This document shows positions 44,005 to 52,521 of a stretch of 64,000 nt of DNA, piece by piece. Positions within the stretch are counted from its first letter, which is position 1. Each line of letters begins with the position of its first letter. The DNA lies in the NCBI RefSeq assembly GCF_029589055.1, contig NZ_JARQZP010000003.1, forward strand, positions 1,674,001 through 1,738,000, written 5' to 3'. Both the position numbers and the translations under genes were made by a program. Below the pieces are notes generated by a model. The model made no database searches, was not told the origin of the DNA, and saw only the letters and a program-made list of their open reading frames with translations. The DNA comes from Vibrio hannami. GTDB lineage: Bacteria > Pseudomonadota > Gammaproteobacteria > Enterobacterales > Vibrionaceae.

Positions 44005-45615
44005 GTGTTGGTGCGTATATTTGTGAAACGTTCAGGTAGAGATGATTTTAACAATATACAGTTGCAAGTAGATAAGAAAAGCGACGAGTTTTTCAGTCTT
44101 CTAGCTCAGAATATGCAAGCAGCATTAGAGTTAGCGAAAGAAGCTCGTACGCTTGCGATCAATGGTGCCTATAAAAAAGGTGAACTGGATGCCGACTTTA
44201 ATATCGCCTGGTATCACCTTTGGCGTTGTGAGTTCAAAGATGCATTTAATTATTTGAATAACTTACCGGCACAGTACCTGAGTATTGGCGATGAGTATGG
44301 TTATCTTCGAGCAGTAAACAGCCTGGGTGTTCTTCATCTGGACATGGGGAACTTTGACAATGCGCTCCCATACTTTACAGCTTCTCTTGAGAAGTCTCGA
44401 GAGAGAGGTGAAAAAGAAAGAGAAGCTTCTGTTTTGGCCAACTTGGGCCTTCTTTATGAAGGTATGGGCAGAATAGAACTTGCCTATGACTTTTTTACAG
44501 AAGCGCTCAAAATCCCTCAACTCAATGATACTGGTTACTATACCGCTTCAAAATGCCTCTCCCTTTATCACATAGAACATGGCGACTTGGATCGAGCTGA
44601 GTTACAGCTTATGCGAGCAATAGAAACTGCTGAGAAAAAGAATGATCTTCATTTTTTCTCAGAATTACTGGTTACAGAAGGGCTTCTTCACAAATCGAGA
44701 GGTTCTTTCGATAAAGCAGAATCTTCCTTTTCTAAAGGATTGACTATCTCCACAGAGTTGGGAAACAAAAAAATCCAGGCTGAACATGCATATGAACTTG
44801 GCTGCCTTGCGATGACAATGAAGCAAAATGATAGTGCTCATGGTTTTTTTTTCCAGGTTAAATCCATATCTGAAAAAAATGATATTGGTACATTCAAAAT
44901 CAGGGCCTACAAGAAGTTAAGTGAGCTTTATGAGCAGTCAAAAAAATACGAAGCTGCGCTCTCTTACCTCAAAATGTATATCGAGTCAGAGAAAGCGTAT
45001 AACCTAAACCAAACGGAGCTTAGATTGCAAAGCCTAGCTTTTGAGAATGAGCTAGAAAAGAACCAGAAGCTAGCCGAAACCTACCGTGTGAAGAGCATCC
45101 AGTTAGAAGAAGAGAATCAGGAGATATTAAGGCTAGCAAATCATGATAGTCTGACTGGGCTACCCAACCGAAGAATGCTTATCGAGAAGCTCAAGTTAGC
45201 TGCAGATTTAGCAGATAAGACTGCGTGTCGGTTTGGAGTATTGTTTATTGATCTGAACAACTTTAAGCCCGTGAACGACAGGTTTGGTCACCGCGCCGGT
45301 GATCAGATTCTGATATCAGTAGCAAACAGGATATCAGGTGTTTTAAGGCAAAGTGATATCGTGGCTCGTTACGGTGGTGATGAGTTTGTTGTTTTGCTGG
45401 CTTGTGTTCAAAGTGAAGATGACATACACGCGACTACCAATAAGATAAACCTGGCGATGGAGCCTGGCTTTGATATCGCAGGTGAGAACCTCCATGTAGG
45501 TGTTAGCATTGGCTATAGTATTTATCCTGATCACGATACTGATGTGGAAGCATTGCTCGTAAAAGCTGATAACGCGATGTACACCGTTAAGACGAAAAGA
45601 AAGTGTGCTAGTTAA
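44005..45615 (+). CDS. TPR-repeat diguanylate cyclase (GGDEF)
   Basis: The 536-residue cytoplasmic protein has about eight tetratricopeptide repeats (residues about 40-350; for example YLRAVNSLGVLHLDMGNFDNALPYFTASLEKS), a coiled linker (ELEKNQKLAETYRVKSIQLEEENQEIL) and a full GGDEF domain beginning NHDSLTGLPNRR. The active site reads YGGDEF, and an RxxD inhibitory site (RQSD) sits five residues before it, so an active, product-inhibited cyclase is expected. There is no membrane segment. The start is uncertain: GTG at 44005, TTG at 44008 or GTG at 44023, none with a clear ribosome-binding site. It is convergent with the orphan solute-binding protein gene. Confidence 0.85.
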   Translation: MLVRIFVKRSGRDDFNNIQLQVDKKSDEFFSLLAQNMQAALELAKEARTLAINGAYKKGELDADFNIAWYHLWRCEFKDAFNYLNNLPAQYLSIGDEYGYLRAVNSLGVLHLDMGNFDNALPYFTASLEKSRERGEKEREASVLANLGLLYEGMGRIELAYDFFTEALKIPQLNDTGYYTASKCLSLYHIEHGDLDRAELQLMRAIETAEKKNDLHFFSELLVTEGLLHKSRGSFDKAESSFSKGLTISTELGNKKIQAEHAYELGCLAMTMKQNDSAHGFFFQVKSISEKNDIGTFKIRAYKKLSELYEQSKKYEAALSYLKMYIESEKAYNLNQTELRLQSLAFENELEKNQKLAETYRVKSIQLEEENQEILRLANHDSLTGLPNRRMLIEKLKLAADLADKTACRFGVLFIDLNNFKPVNDRFGHRAGDQILISVANRISGVLRQSDIVARYGGDEFVVLLACVQSEDDIHATTNKINLAMEPGFDIAGENLHVGVSIGYSIYPDHDTDVEALLVKADNAMYTVKTKRKCAS

Positions 45616-45650
45616 AAAAAAGCCAACTGTTATTCAAACAGTTGGCTATA
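45614..45650. terminator. Intrinsic terminator between convergent cyclase and solute-binding genes
   Basis: AGCCAACTG and CAGTTGGCT pair around TTATTCAAA. The run of eight As on its left gives a T-run on the minus strand, so it is strongest for transcripts from the right; it overlaps the cyclase stop. Confidence 0.75.
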
Positions 45651-45772
45651 TAAGTTGTGAACAATTCATCCACTAAAACGTCAGTTGCTAGGTAACCCTC
45701 GGCTTTAAAAAGGGCTGGTGGGAATATACTAATATTGTATGATTAATGCAGCTGATATTTTTATAGTGAATG

Positions 45773-47001
45773 CTATTTAAAACTAATAGCCCGCAGCCTT
45801 TCAAGCTCATCTAAAACTTCTGATAATTGGTTTGGATCGTCAACAAACCTCGCAAACTCATTCATACCTTCAGTAGAAATAGGCTCAGGGTTATCGCGAT
45901 CATAAAATTGAGAAAGCCCAGCTGCTTCGTCTAAGATCTGATAGCTCTTATTTAATAGATGATCATCCGAATCTACATTAATCGGGTTAGGAGCCAACAT
46001 GCCAAAGGCGTTGCTTAACTTCGTCTGAACCTCGGGCAGTGCCAAATATTGTAAAAACCTTTGAGCACCAGATTCATTTCTCACATTACTTGGGATCATA
46101 AATACATCTGTCGGTGCCTGTTCATATACAGGAATTTGACTGTCAATGACAGGAAAGCTAACCATACCAATATCATCGTAGAATGAAGATGGAATATCAG
46201 ATGTCCAAAAGCTACCTAGCAGGGTCATCCCTCCTTTATCTCGGTATAGATATGGAACAACATCCCTCCAGGTTAAATGTTCATGACCATCTAGAAAATA
46301 ACCCTTATCAACCAATATCCGCCAATGTTCGAAAACGTTGATAACACGTGGATCTTTATAACTAGCAGTGCCGCTCAGTAGCTCTTGGTGGAACTTCAAT
46401 CCATTTAACCTTAAGTTAAGATACTCGAACCAGATTGAAAGCGTCCATTTGTATTTGCTCCCAGAATCAATGGCGTGATATTGTTTTGTTGAAGTTTTTC
46501 GCATGCTTCCAAGAATGTTTTCCAGCTCGTAGGCGGGTCAATGCTCAATCGTTGAAAGAGAGACTTTTTGTAATAAATTGCCCAAGGATAATAATGAACA
46601 GGTAAGGCGTACTTGCGTCCGGCGAAAGTGACACTTGATTCAGCACCCAACGTGAACTGATTACTCCACCCCGAGCCTTCCCATAATGAGTCTAATTCTT
46701 TGACCCACCCTTTAGAAATAAACTCCTTAAGTCGCTGACCACTAAACCAATACATTACGTCGCTATGCCGTTCAGATACTAGCCAGCTTTTAACGTTTGC
46801 CTTGTAGTACTCCGATTCAAAATCTTTTACGAATACCTCAATATCAGGATTTTTACGGGAAAAATCATCAATAGCATCGTGGTAGGCATTCCTCTGAGTA
46901 GCATTAATTAGCAGAAGCGATACATGTAACTCATTAGATGCATGGCTAACTAAAGGGAATTGTAGTAGGAGTAAAGAACGAACCAATAATTGTCTTAACA
47001 T
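45773..47001 (-). CDS. Orphan extracellular solute-binding protein, reading frame interrupted once
   Basis: The joined protein would be about 409 residues: a signal peptide (1-22, ending SHAS), then a family-1 sugar-binding-protein fold (DFSRKNPDIEVFVKDFESEYYK, ALPVHYYPWAIYYKKSLFQ, WKTFLEACEKLQQNNITPLILGAN, TLLGSFWTSDIP). As written the first frame stops at 46411-46413 and the second runs from about 46504 to 45773. One missing base in the TTT at 46448-46450 (AAA coding) joins them as LGANTKWTLSIWFEYLN. No ABC permease or ATPase is nearby, so it may act as a sensor rather than a transporter part. The ligand is unknown. Confidence 0.75.
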
Positions 47002-47095
47002 GGTGCAGTACCAAATGCTGATATTACTAACAATTGTAGACCATGGTTCGTTTATCTATTGGTTACCTTCCTTGTTGAATAATCTTTTGTCCAGC

Positions 47096-47800
47096 CTAAA
47101 TCTTCACACACCTAACCGAGAACATATAATCCTTCGAGCTGGTGGCGCGTCGAATCTCGCCTTTGTGTGCATTCCACCAGGAGTACGCCAGTGTTCTGAT
47201 AATGGCACTCTTATCCGTCGCGCTACTGCTGGTCCAAAACTCGGTGTATGCGCCCTGAGTGATGTAGAAACCGTTCCATTTCACGCCAGCCGGTCTTGCG
47301 TAGAAATTGTGCTTGTTTATTTGTGACGGATCGAATTTCTTAAACAGACCATTGGATTGCGCTTCTTTAAGTTGAACTCCTAAATCCTGGTCACCGCCAC
47401 GCCAGCCTTTTTGATGCAGTTCTTCTTCCGACATACCGATGGAGCGTTCTAGCTCTTTCCAATCTTCATCGGTTGCTACCCTCCATCCTTCGGGGCAAAT
47501 GTTTCTTTCATCTGAAACATCGTGCCAGTCGTACAGTCTGCCGTATTTTAAGAGGTTTTCTTCTTTATCATCCGGAATAAACGCAGAGTTGATCTTTGAA
47601 CCGTCCTGAAACTTTGTACTCCGGAGATTTTCTGCAAGCCATACCTGTTTGCCGATTTTTACTGTCTGATATGTATTTCCTTCCAAATCCTTTACAACCT
47701 CATCCGCAGTACGCGAACTCGGGTTTAAATCATTAGCGTTTAATGGGGTTGGAACAAGCATGAAGGCTCCCAGCGATAGTATTAATGTTTTAGCAGACAT
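47096..47800 (-). CDS. FISUMP domain-containing secreted protein
   Basis: The 234-residue protein has a signal peptide (1-22, ending LNA) and one fibrobacter-type FISUMP domain: DLEGNTYQTVKIGKQVWLAENLR, GRLYDWHDV, CPEGWRVATDEDWKELE, then TEFWTSSS and the closing FSVRCVKI. The domain is common in Bacteroidetes and Fibrobacteres surface proteins and less so in vibrios, hinting at horizontal origin. Function is unknown. It lies upstream of, and in the same direction as, the solute-binding gene with a 94-base gap. Confidence 0.8.
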   Translation of the reverse strand: MSAKTLILSLGAFMLVPTPLNANDLNPSSRTADEVVKDLEGNTYQTVKIGKQVWLAENLRSTKFQDGSKINSAFIPDDKEENLLKYGRLYDWHDVSDERNICPEGWRVATDEDWKELERSIGMSEEELHQKGWRGGDQDLGVQLKEAQSNGLFKKFDPSQINKHNFYARPAGVKWNGFYITQGAYTEFWTSSSATDKSAIIRTLAYSWWNAHKGEIRRATSSKDYMFSVRCVKI

Positions 47801-47899
47801 AGTGGTATAAACAGGTATTGTTATTTGGTAGACAACTATATCTATCTGGTTAAATACTGAACATGCCGTATCCTCTTTAAAACATGCCTATTTGTATCT

Positions 47900-48820
47900 C
47901 TAATAATAGAACTGGTCGGTCAGTTTAGTTATCTCTCCTTCAGACAGAGGCATGGATTGAGTCCATTGTTTGGGTGATTGACCATACATCCGCTTGAATT
48001 CTCGACTAAATTGAGATGAGCTTTCGTAGCCGACCTCCAACGCTGCTGTACTTACGTTCATTCCACCGGCAAGCTTCATAGCTGCGGTGTTCAGGCGCAT
48101 AGACTTTACAAACTGAATAGGTGACATCATCGTCGCTTGCTTGAACTTGCGATGAAGCACTGCCCGGCTCATGCCCACTTGTGAGGCCATATCTTCGATG
48201 GTGACGGTTTTATGCAGATTGGAAGACAAATAGTCGATGGCTCTGGCAATTTCATTGCCTACACCAAATGCCCGTCTTGCAGAGTTACCTGCTTTGCCTT
48301 TTAAGACAGAGTAATAAAGCTCACGAAGCCGACCATCGCCAAGAACTGAGGTATCAGCAAGGTTATCGCCTAACTTCAACAGTCGAAAAAGTGCGTCTGT
48401 GAATGTGTCGTCCCACTCTGAGAGAGCAAATCCTGGTGGGAGAGGGCCACTTTGAGGTTTGTGAATCGCACCTACGGTACTCTCCATCTCAATAGCAAGT
48501 TCAGTCATCACTTTTGTATCTAAAGAGACATACACGCCTAGCAAAGGATCCTCGGGGGTTGCTGTAGGCGCTCCAGCTTCAACGGGCATCGACATAGAGC
48601 AGCACATATATTGGCTGCTGTCATAGACGTATCTTTTTCCATCGAGTATTGCCTCTTTTGCGCCGCTGACTATGGCTACGACACAGGGTTCGTATACCGC
48701 AGGTGTGCATCGGATTGACCGGGTTTCCCGGAAGAGTTTCACGCCTTTGATTCCAGTCTCGACCATGCCGTCTGTACTGACTCTGCTCTCAATAAGCTGC
48801 TTTATTAGTTCTTTGCTCAT
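47900..48820 (-). CDS. AraC family transcriptional regulator (AraC_N type)
   Basis: The 306-residue regulator has an N-terminal AraC_N cupin-like domain (VETGIKGVKLFRETRSIRCTPAVYEPCVVAIVSGAKEAILDGKRYVYD) and C-terminal AraC helix-turn-helix motifs (VTIEDMASQVGMSRAVLHRKFKQATMMSPIQFVKSMRLN ... YESSSQFSREFKRMYGQSPKQW). The ATG at 48820 gives the family start MSKELIKQL; 48865 is an upstream in-frame start without support. It is divergent from an SDR and an aldo/keto reductase gene, the usual arrangement for AraC_N regulators that control reductases such as those acting on aldehydes. Target inferred from position. Confidence 0.85.
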   Translation of the reverse strand: MSKELIKQLIESRVSTDGMVETGIKGVKLFRETRSIRCTPAVYEPCVVAIVSGAKEAILDGKRYVYDSSQYMCCSMSMPVEAGAPTATPEDPLLGVYVSLDTKVMTELAIEMESTVGAIHKPQSGPLPPGFALSEWDDTFTDALFRLLKLGDNLADTSVLGDGRLRELYYSVLKGKAGNSARRAFGVGNEIARAIDYLSSNLHKTVTIEDMASQVGMSRAVLHRKFKQATMMSPIQFVKSMRLNTAAMKLAGGMNVSTAALEVGYESSSQFSREFKRMYGQSPKQWTQSMPLSEGEITKLTDQFYY

Positions 48821-48991
48821 ACAGACCCAAAAGTTGGATGATACATACAGCAAACGTAGCATCAAAAGATACGAAGTTCAATTTGGTGATACAAATAGGC
48901 ATGTTTTAGAGATTATTTCGCCTATTTATGGGCGAGTCTGAGAGTTATATTTATTCACAACGAAGTGCTCTAAATCTCAGGAAATTATGCG

Positions 48992-49942
48992 ATGAACAGT
49001 AAAAATCAATTTGGCCCCGATGGCTGGACACCGGATCATATCGATTCATTGGTTGGTAAAACCTATGTTATTACAGGAGCCAATACTGGTGCTGGGTTTC
49101 AGGCTACACGTATTCTGTTGTCCAAAGGCGCTAAGGTAGTGATGCTGAATCGCAATCCGGGTAAATCAGAAACGGCTATCGCAAAACTGAAAGCAGAGTT
49201 CGGAAATCAGGCAAATGTTAGTTTTGTACAGATGGATCTCGCTGAACTTGCTTCTATACGTAAAGCCGCTAGAGAAGTATTGGAAAAGGTTCCCCAAATT
49301 GATGCACTTATGTGTAATGGCGCCATCGCTCAGGTAGCTAAACAAGAGTTCACGGTAGATGGATTTGAAAGCCAGTTGGGTGTTAATCATTATGGCCATT
49401 TCTTGTTGTGCAGTTTGCTGTTCGAGCGCCTTGAACAATCAAAAGGACGTATTGTGGTTGTCTCGAGTGAGGGGCACAAAATGGGGCTAAGAACCATGCA
49501 ATTTGACGACATGAACTGGGACAAAAACTACCATCCAAACAAGGTATACAGCCAAAGCAAACTTGCTCAAATGATGTTTGCCTATGAGTTGCAGGATAAA
49601 ATCAAAGCAGCCAATCAAAACGTCAAAGTCTTTGTTTGTCACCCGGGGGCATCAAATACATCACTCATCCGCGAAAGTGCCAGCTTGGCAACGCGATTGA
49701 CCTGGTCAATTATGGTGAAAATAGGGCTTGCTCAAACGGCAGAAAAAGGTGCTTACCCGGAAGTTATGTGCGCAACAGAAGATAACCTTGAAGAACGCGC
49801 TTACTATGGCCCGACAGGAATGATGAACTTTGGTGGCCCAGTTGGTGAATGTAAGCTGGAGCCATTTGTTTTGGATAAAGATGTGACCACCAGATTGTGG
49901 ACTCTATCTGAACAACAAACAGCGTTTAACTGGTCGCTATAG
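48992..49942 (+). CDS. Short-chain dehydrogenase/reductase
   Basis: This 316-residue SDR has the cofactor motif TGANTGAGF, the catalytic YSQSK (Tyr-x-x-x-Lys), the active-site Ser in VVVSSEGHK and an NxG-like LMCNGA block. It is longer than classical SDRs and similar to retinol-dehydrogenase-like bacterial members. The substrate is unknown. It is transcribed divergently from the AraC_N regulator and is followed by an aldo/keto reductase on the same strand. Confidence 0.85.
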   Translation: MNSKNQFGPDGWTPDHIDSLVGKTYVITGANTGAGFQATRILLSKGAKVVMLNRNPGKSETAIAKLKAEFGNQANVSFVQMDLAELASIRKAAREVLEKVPQIDALMCNGAIAQVAKQEFTVDGFESQLGVNHYGHFLLCSLLFERLEQSKGRIVVVSSEGHKMGLRTMQFDDMNWDKNYHPNKVYSQSKLAQMMFAYELQDKIKAANQNVKVFVCHPGASNTSLIRESASLATRLTWSIMVKIGLAQTAEKGAYPEVMCATEDNLEERAYYGPTGMMNFGGPVGECKLEPFVLDKDVTTRLWTLSEQQTAFNWSL

Positions 49943-50034
49943 AGCAGTATGTGACTTATGGCAAACTATGTAAATGGCTGAGTAGTGGGGATGTTGTGTC
50001 TGTTTTAAAGTTAAAGAAAAACGGAAATGACATA

Positions 50035-51015
50035 ATGAAATACAAACAAATAAAAAATCTTAACGCATCTGCGGTTGGCTTTGGTTGTTGGGCTATCGGT
50101 GGCACCTGGAACAATATTTCAGACAAAGAGTCTGAGCGTGCAATCAAAGCCGCTATCGAATCTGGTATTAACTTCTTCGATGTGGCTCCAGTATATGGTA
50201 AAGGCCATGCTGAAACGGTATTGGGTCAAGCTTTGAAAGGGGAAAAGCGAGAAGAAATCATTATCGCGACAAAGTTTGGCCTTCCCTGGTCTCAGGATGA
50301 GCGTAAAAAGACACGTAACGACGCGAGTAGAGAAAGTATTTTCAAAGAAGTTGAAGATTCGCTATCTCGCCTACAGACTGACTATATCGATTTGTACCAA
50401 ATTCACTGGCCTGATCCAAATACTCCAATTTCAGAAACAGCGGAAGCGTTAGCCGAGCTGAAGCAGCAAGGCAAAATTCGTCATGTTGGTGTATCGAATT
50501 ACTCTCTGGAAATGACACGTGAGATGATGAAAGGGGTCGAAGTTGCTACCTTCCAGGGTTTGTACAATCTACTTGAACAGAATCCAGACCATTACCACAA
50601 CATTCCATTGCAATACCGTGCCCGCGATGAGGCTCTGCCTTTCTGTAAAGAGTTCGATATGAAATACCTGCCATACTCTCCACTTATGCAGGGGCTACTG
50701 ACAGGTACATTTAAGCGTTCGGGAAATTGGGATGAAAATGACGATCGCTTTAATAATCCTAAGCTAAACGGAGAAAACTTCGAACCTTACTTTAACTGTA
50801 CTGAAGAGTTAAAAATGCTGGCGAAAGAGGCGGGTGTGCCGTTAGCTCATCTTGCTATTCATTGGCTGGTTGCTCAGGAAGAAGTGGGGCCAGTTATTGC
50901 CGGTGCTCATACGGTAGAGCAAGTTCAGGACAATGCAGCATTCCTACAATCATCAGCGAGCGCTGAACTGCTTAAACGCGCAGAAGAGATCGTTGCTAAG
51001 TGGGCACTTAAATAG
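50035..51015 (+). CDS. Aldo/keto reductase
   Basis: This 326-residue AKR has the catalytic residues Asp and Tyr in FFDVAPVYGKGHAE, Lys in IIATKFGL and His in DLYQIHWPDP, with the C-terminal NADPH-binding part VIAGAHTVEQVQDNAAFL. It would reduce aldehydes or ketones in the cytoplasm; the substrate is unknown. ATG at 50035; an earlier in-frame ATG at 49951 adds a non-family extension. It probably forms an operon with the SDR, 92 bases upstream, under the divergent AraC_N regulator. Confidence 0.88.
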   Translation: MKYKQIKNLNASAVGFGCWAIGGTWNNISDKESERAIKAAIESGINFFDVAPVYGKGHAETVLGQALKGEKREEIIIATKFGLPWSQDERKKTRNDASRESIFKEVEDSLSRLQTDYIDLYQIHWPDPNTPISETAEALAELKQQGKIRHVGVSNYSLEMTREMMKGVEVATFQGLYNLLEQNPDHYHNIPLQYRARDEALPFCKEFDMKYLPYSPLMQGLLTGTFKRSGNWDENDDRFNNPKLNGENFEPYFNCTEELKMLAKEAGVPLAHLAIHWLVAQEEVGPVIAGAHTVEQVQDNAAFLQSSASAELLKRAEEIVAKWALK

Positions 51016-51092
51016 ACGTGACTCCACTATACTTATAATTAGGTTCTCGCTTATATGTAGGCTTCGGATACAGATAAACAAGGGGATGTAAC

Positions 51093-51368
51093 ATGGTGTT
51101 AGTTAAACATTTAGTTTTGGATGTGCTTAAACCCCATCAGCCTTCTGCTCTGGAATTCTGTACCAGACTTGCAGAGGTTGGTGAAGATTACTCCGTGAGG
51201 TTATCTGTACTTGAAGTCGACCAGGATACTGAAACCGTTGAAGTATCGATAGAAGGTTACGACCTTGATTTCGATGCGATCCAGGCAATGATCACGCAAA
51301 TGAGCAGTTCGTTGCACAGTGTAGATGTAGTCGAAGTGCAAAATGAAAAAAACAGTGTCCGTGATTAA
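51093..51368 (+). CDS. DUF211 family protein
   Basis: The 91-residue protein is ferredoxin-fold-like and matches DUF211: VLVKHLVLDVLKPHQPSALEFCTRLAEVGEDYSVRLSVLEVDQDTETVEVSIEG and DFDAIQAMITQMSSSLHSVDVVEV. The family is best known from archaea and has no established function (ligand- or metal-binding has been suggested). It has a strong ribosome-binding site (AAGGGGATG). A VIT-family gene follows at 38 bases; this gene pair is typical of archaeal genomes. Confidence 0.8.
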   Translation: MVLVKHLVLDVLKPHQPSALEFCTRLAEVGEDYSVRLSVLEVDQDTETVEVSIEGYDLDFDAIQAMITQMSSSLHSVDVVEVQNEKNSVRD

Positions 51369-51405
51369 TTCTCTTTGGTAAGTGACCGATATCGAAGGAG
51401 TTAAA

Positions 51406-51990
51406 TTGCTGAAACCTATTCATCATATCAGCTTCTATCTGCAGATCACCAATTCCCAAGGGATTATGCGGCGATACTTTGTGGTCAACGGTTTCGATGG
51501 CGCACTTACCATGCTAGGGATCATCATTGGCTTCCTGTTCAGTTCTCCCGCGAATCTAGACGTGATAATTAACGCCTGTATGGGGGCAACCATCGCGTTA
51601 GCGGTAAGTGGCACCAGTAGCGCGTATGTGAGTGAACAGGCAGAGCTTCGTTTGGCTCTAAGTAACCTTCAGGACGCAATGCTCACTAAGCTGGATGAAG
51701 GTGCTCACGCTGAAGCAGCGCGCTGGGTGCCTATTTTTATCGCGCTAGTCAACGGCTCTGCTCCACTTATTATTTCGCTGCTGATCATCTCGCCATTATG
51801 GCTAGCCAATCAGGGAGTGGATTTATTTCTTCCACCCTTACAGGTGGCCGTGCTTGTCGCTATCCTAATTATATTTATGTTTGGTGTGTTTCTTGGCCGG
51901 GTTTCCGGAGAAACATGGTTTATTAGCGGAGTGAAAACACTGACAATTGCCGCGCTGACAATGACTCTGATCTATCTGTTTACGAGCTAA
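51406..51990 (+). CDS. VIT1/CCC1-type membrane protein (TIGR00267-like)
   Basis: The product is a small membrane protein of the VIT/CCC1 type: RRYFVVNGFDGALTMLGIIIGFLF and a second membrane helix with AVSGTSSAYVSEQAELRLA match the first VIT helices, followed by three more helices (about residues 110-195). VIT1/CCC1 proteins transport iron or manganese; archaeal-type members like this one are uncharacterised. The TTG at 51406 is chosen because AAGGAG lies five bases before it; GTG at 51382 and an ATG 27 codons further in are alternatives. It probably forms an operon with the DUF211 gene. Confidence 0.75.
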   Translation: MLKPIHHISFYLQITNSQGIMRRYFVVNGFDGALTMLGIIIGFLFSSPANLDVIINACMGATIALAVSGTSSAYVSEQAELRLALSNLQDAMLTKLDEGAHAEAARWVPIFIALVNGSAPLIISLLIISPLWLANQGVDLFLPPLQVAVLVAILIIFMFGVFLGRVSGETWFISGVKTLTIAALTMTLIYLFTS

Positions 51991-52010
51991 TATGCTCACC
52001 TAACTTTAAT

Positions 52011-52460
52011 CTAGCGCTGCTTTTTCTCTATCTCTTCAATCAATTGAAGCCGATATTTTCTGATATCTGTTTCATCAAAGGATGAGTTAAGCCAGATCTC
52101 TACCAACTCAACTGCTTTCTCTGGACTGGTGGTTAACGCTCCGAGGGTTAATACATTGGTGTTATTGTGCTCTTTTGACTGTTTTACAGTGTAAATATCC
52201 GCCCCTAGTACCGCGCGAATCCCATTTATCTTATTGGCACAGATCGACATCCCAACGCCTGTACCACAAATCAGAATTCCGAGGTCAGCTTCACCTGTGT
52301 TGACCATAGAACATACCGCAGTTGCGTACAGCGCCGAATGGGTTCTGGCTTGATCATTGGTTCCAGTATCAAAGACATTGTGTCTCTGAGATCCTAGATG
52401 TTCATAGATGTATTGCTTGAGAGTAAATCCGGAATGGTCGCTACCGATGGCAATCTTCAT
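52011..52460 (-). CDS. RpiB/LacAB family sugar isomerase (possible DEH/DHU isomerase)
   Basis: This 149-residue isomerase has the RpiB/LacAB fold: SDHSGFTLKQ, the catalytic Cys in ILICGTGVGMSICANK (C65), GIRAV and the HNNTNVLTLGA motif. True RpiB interconverts ribose 5-phosphate and ribulose 5-phosphate, but members near uronate genes include DhuI, which isomerises the unsaturated-uronate product of glycosaminoglycan lyases. It is the last gene of a set headed by a TctCBA transporter whose first gene carries a perfect alginate-locus operator. It is separated from tctA by a strong terminator, so it depends on read-through or its own promoter. A uronate substrate is inferred. Confidence 0.8.
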   Translation of the reverse strand: MKIAIGSDHSGFTLKQYIYEHLGSQRHNVFDTGTNDQARTHSALYATAVCSMVNTGEADLGILICGTGVGMSICANKINGIRAVLGADIYTVKQSKEHNNTNVLTLGALTTSPEKAVELVEIWLNSSFDETDIRKYRLQLIEEIEKKQR

Positions 52461-52471
52461 TGGTCTTCCTA

Positions 52472-52510
52472 AAAAAAGAGGGCGACATTGGAGGGTATCA
52501 ATGTCGCCCT
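52472..52510 (-). terminator. Intrinsic terminator between tctA and the isomerase gene
   Basis: AGGGCGACATTG and CAATGTCGCCCT form a perfect 12-bp stem around an 8-base loop; on the minus strand it is followed by CTTTTTTT. It ends the transporter transcript before the isomerase gene. Confidence 0.85.
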
Positions 52511-52521
52511 AACGGAGTTAT

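Noticed and set aside
45734..45746. Operator-like ATTGTA-T-GATTAA near the cyclase and solute-binding genes
   Set aside because: Only 8 of 12 fixed positions match, and it lies between two convergent 3' ends, not in a promoter.
47000..47326. 108-residue plus-strand open frame
   Set aside because: It lies mostly antisense to the FISUMP gene, which has a clear domain and signal peptide.
52183..52195. TTTACAGTGTAAA as an operator inside the isomerase gene
   Set aside because: It encodes part of a conserved-looking peptide (YTVK), so it may be chance in coding DNA; counted only as a sequence copy.
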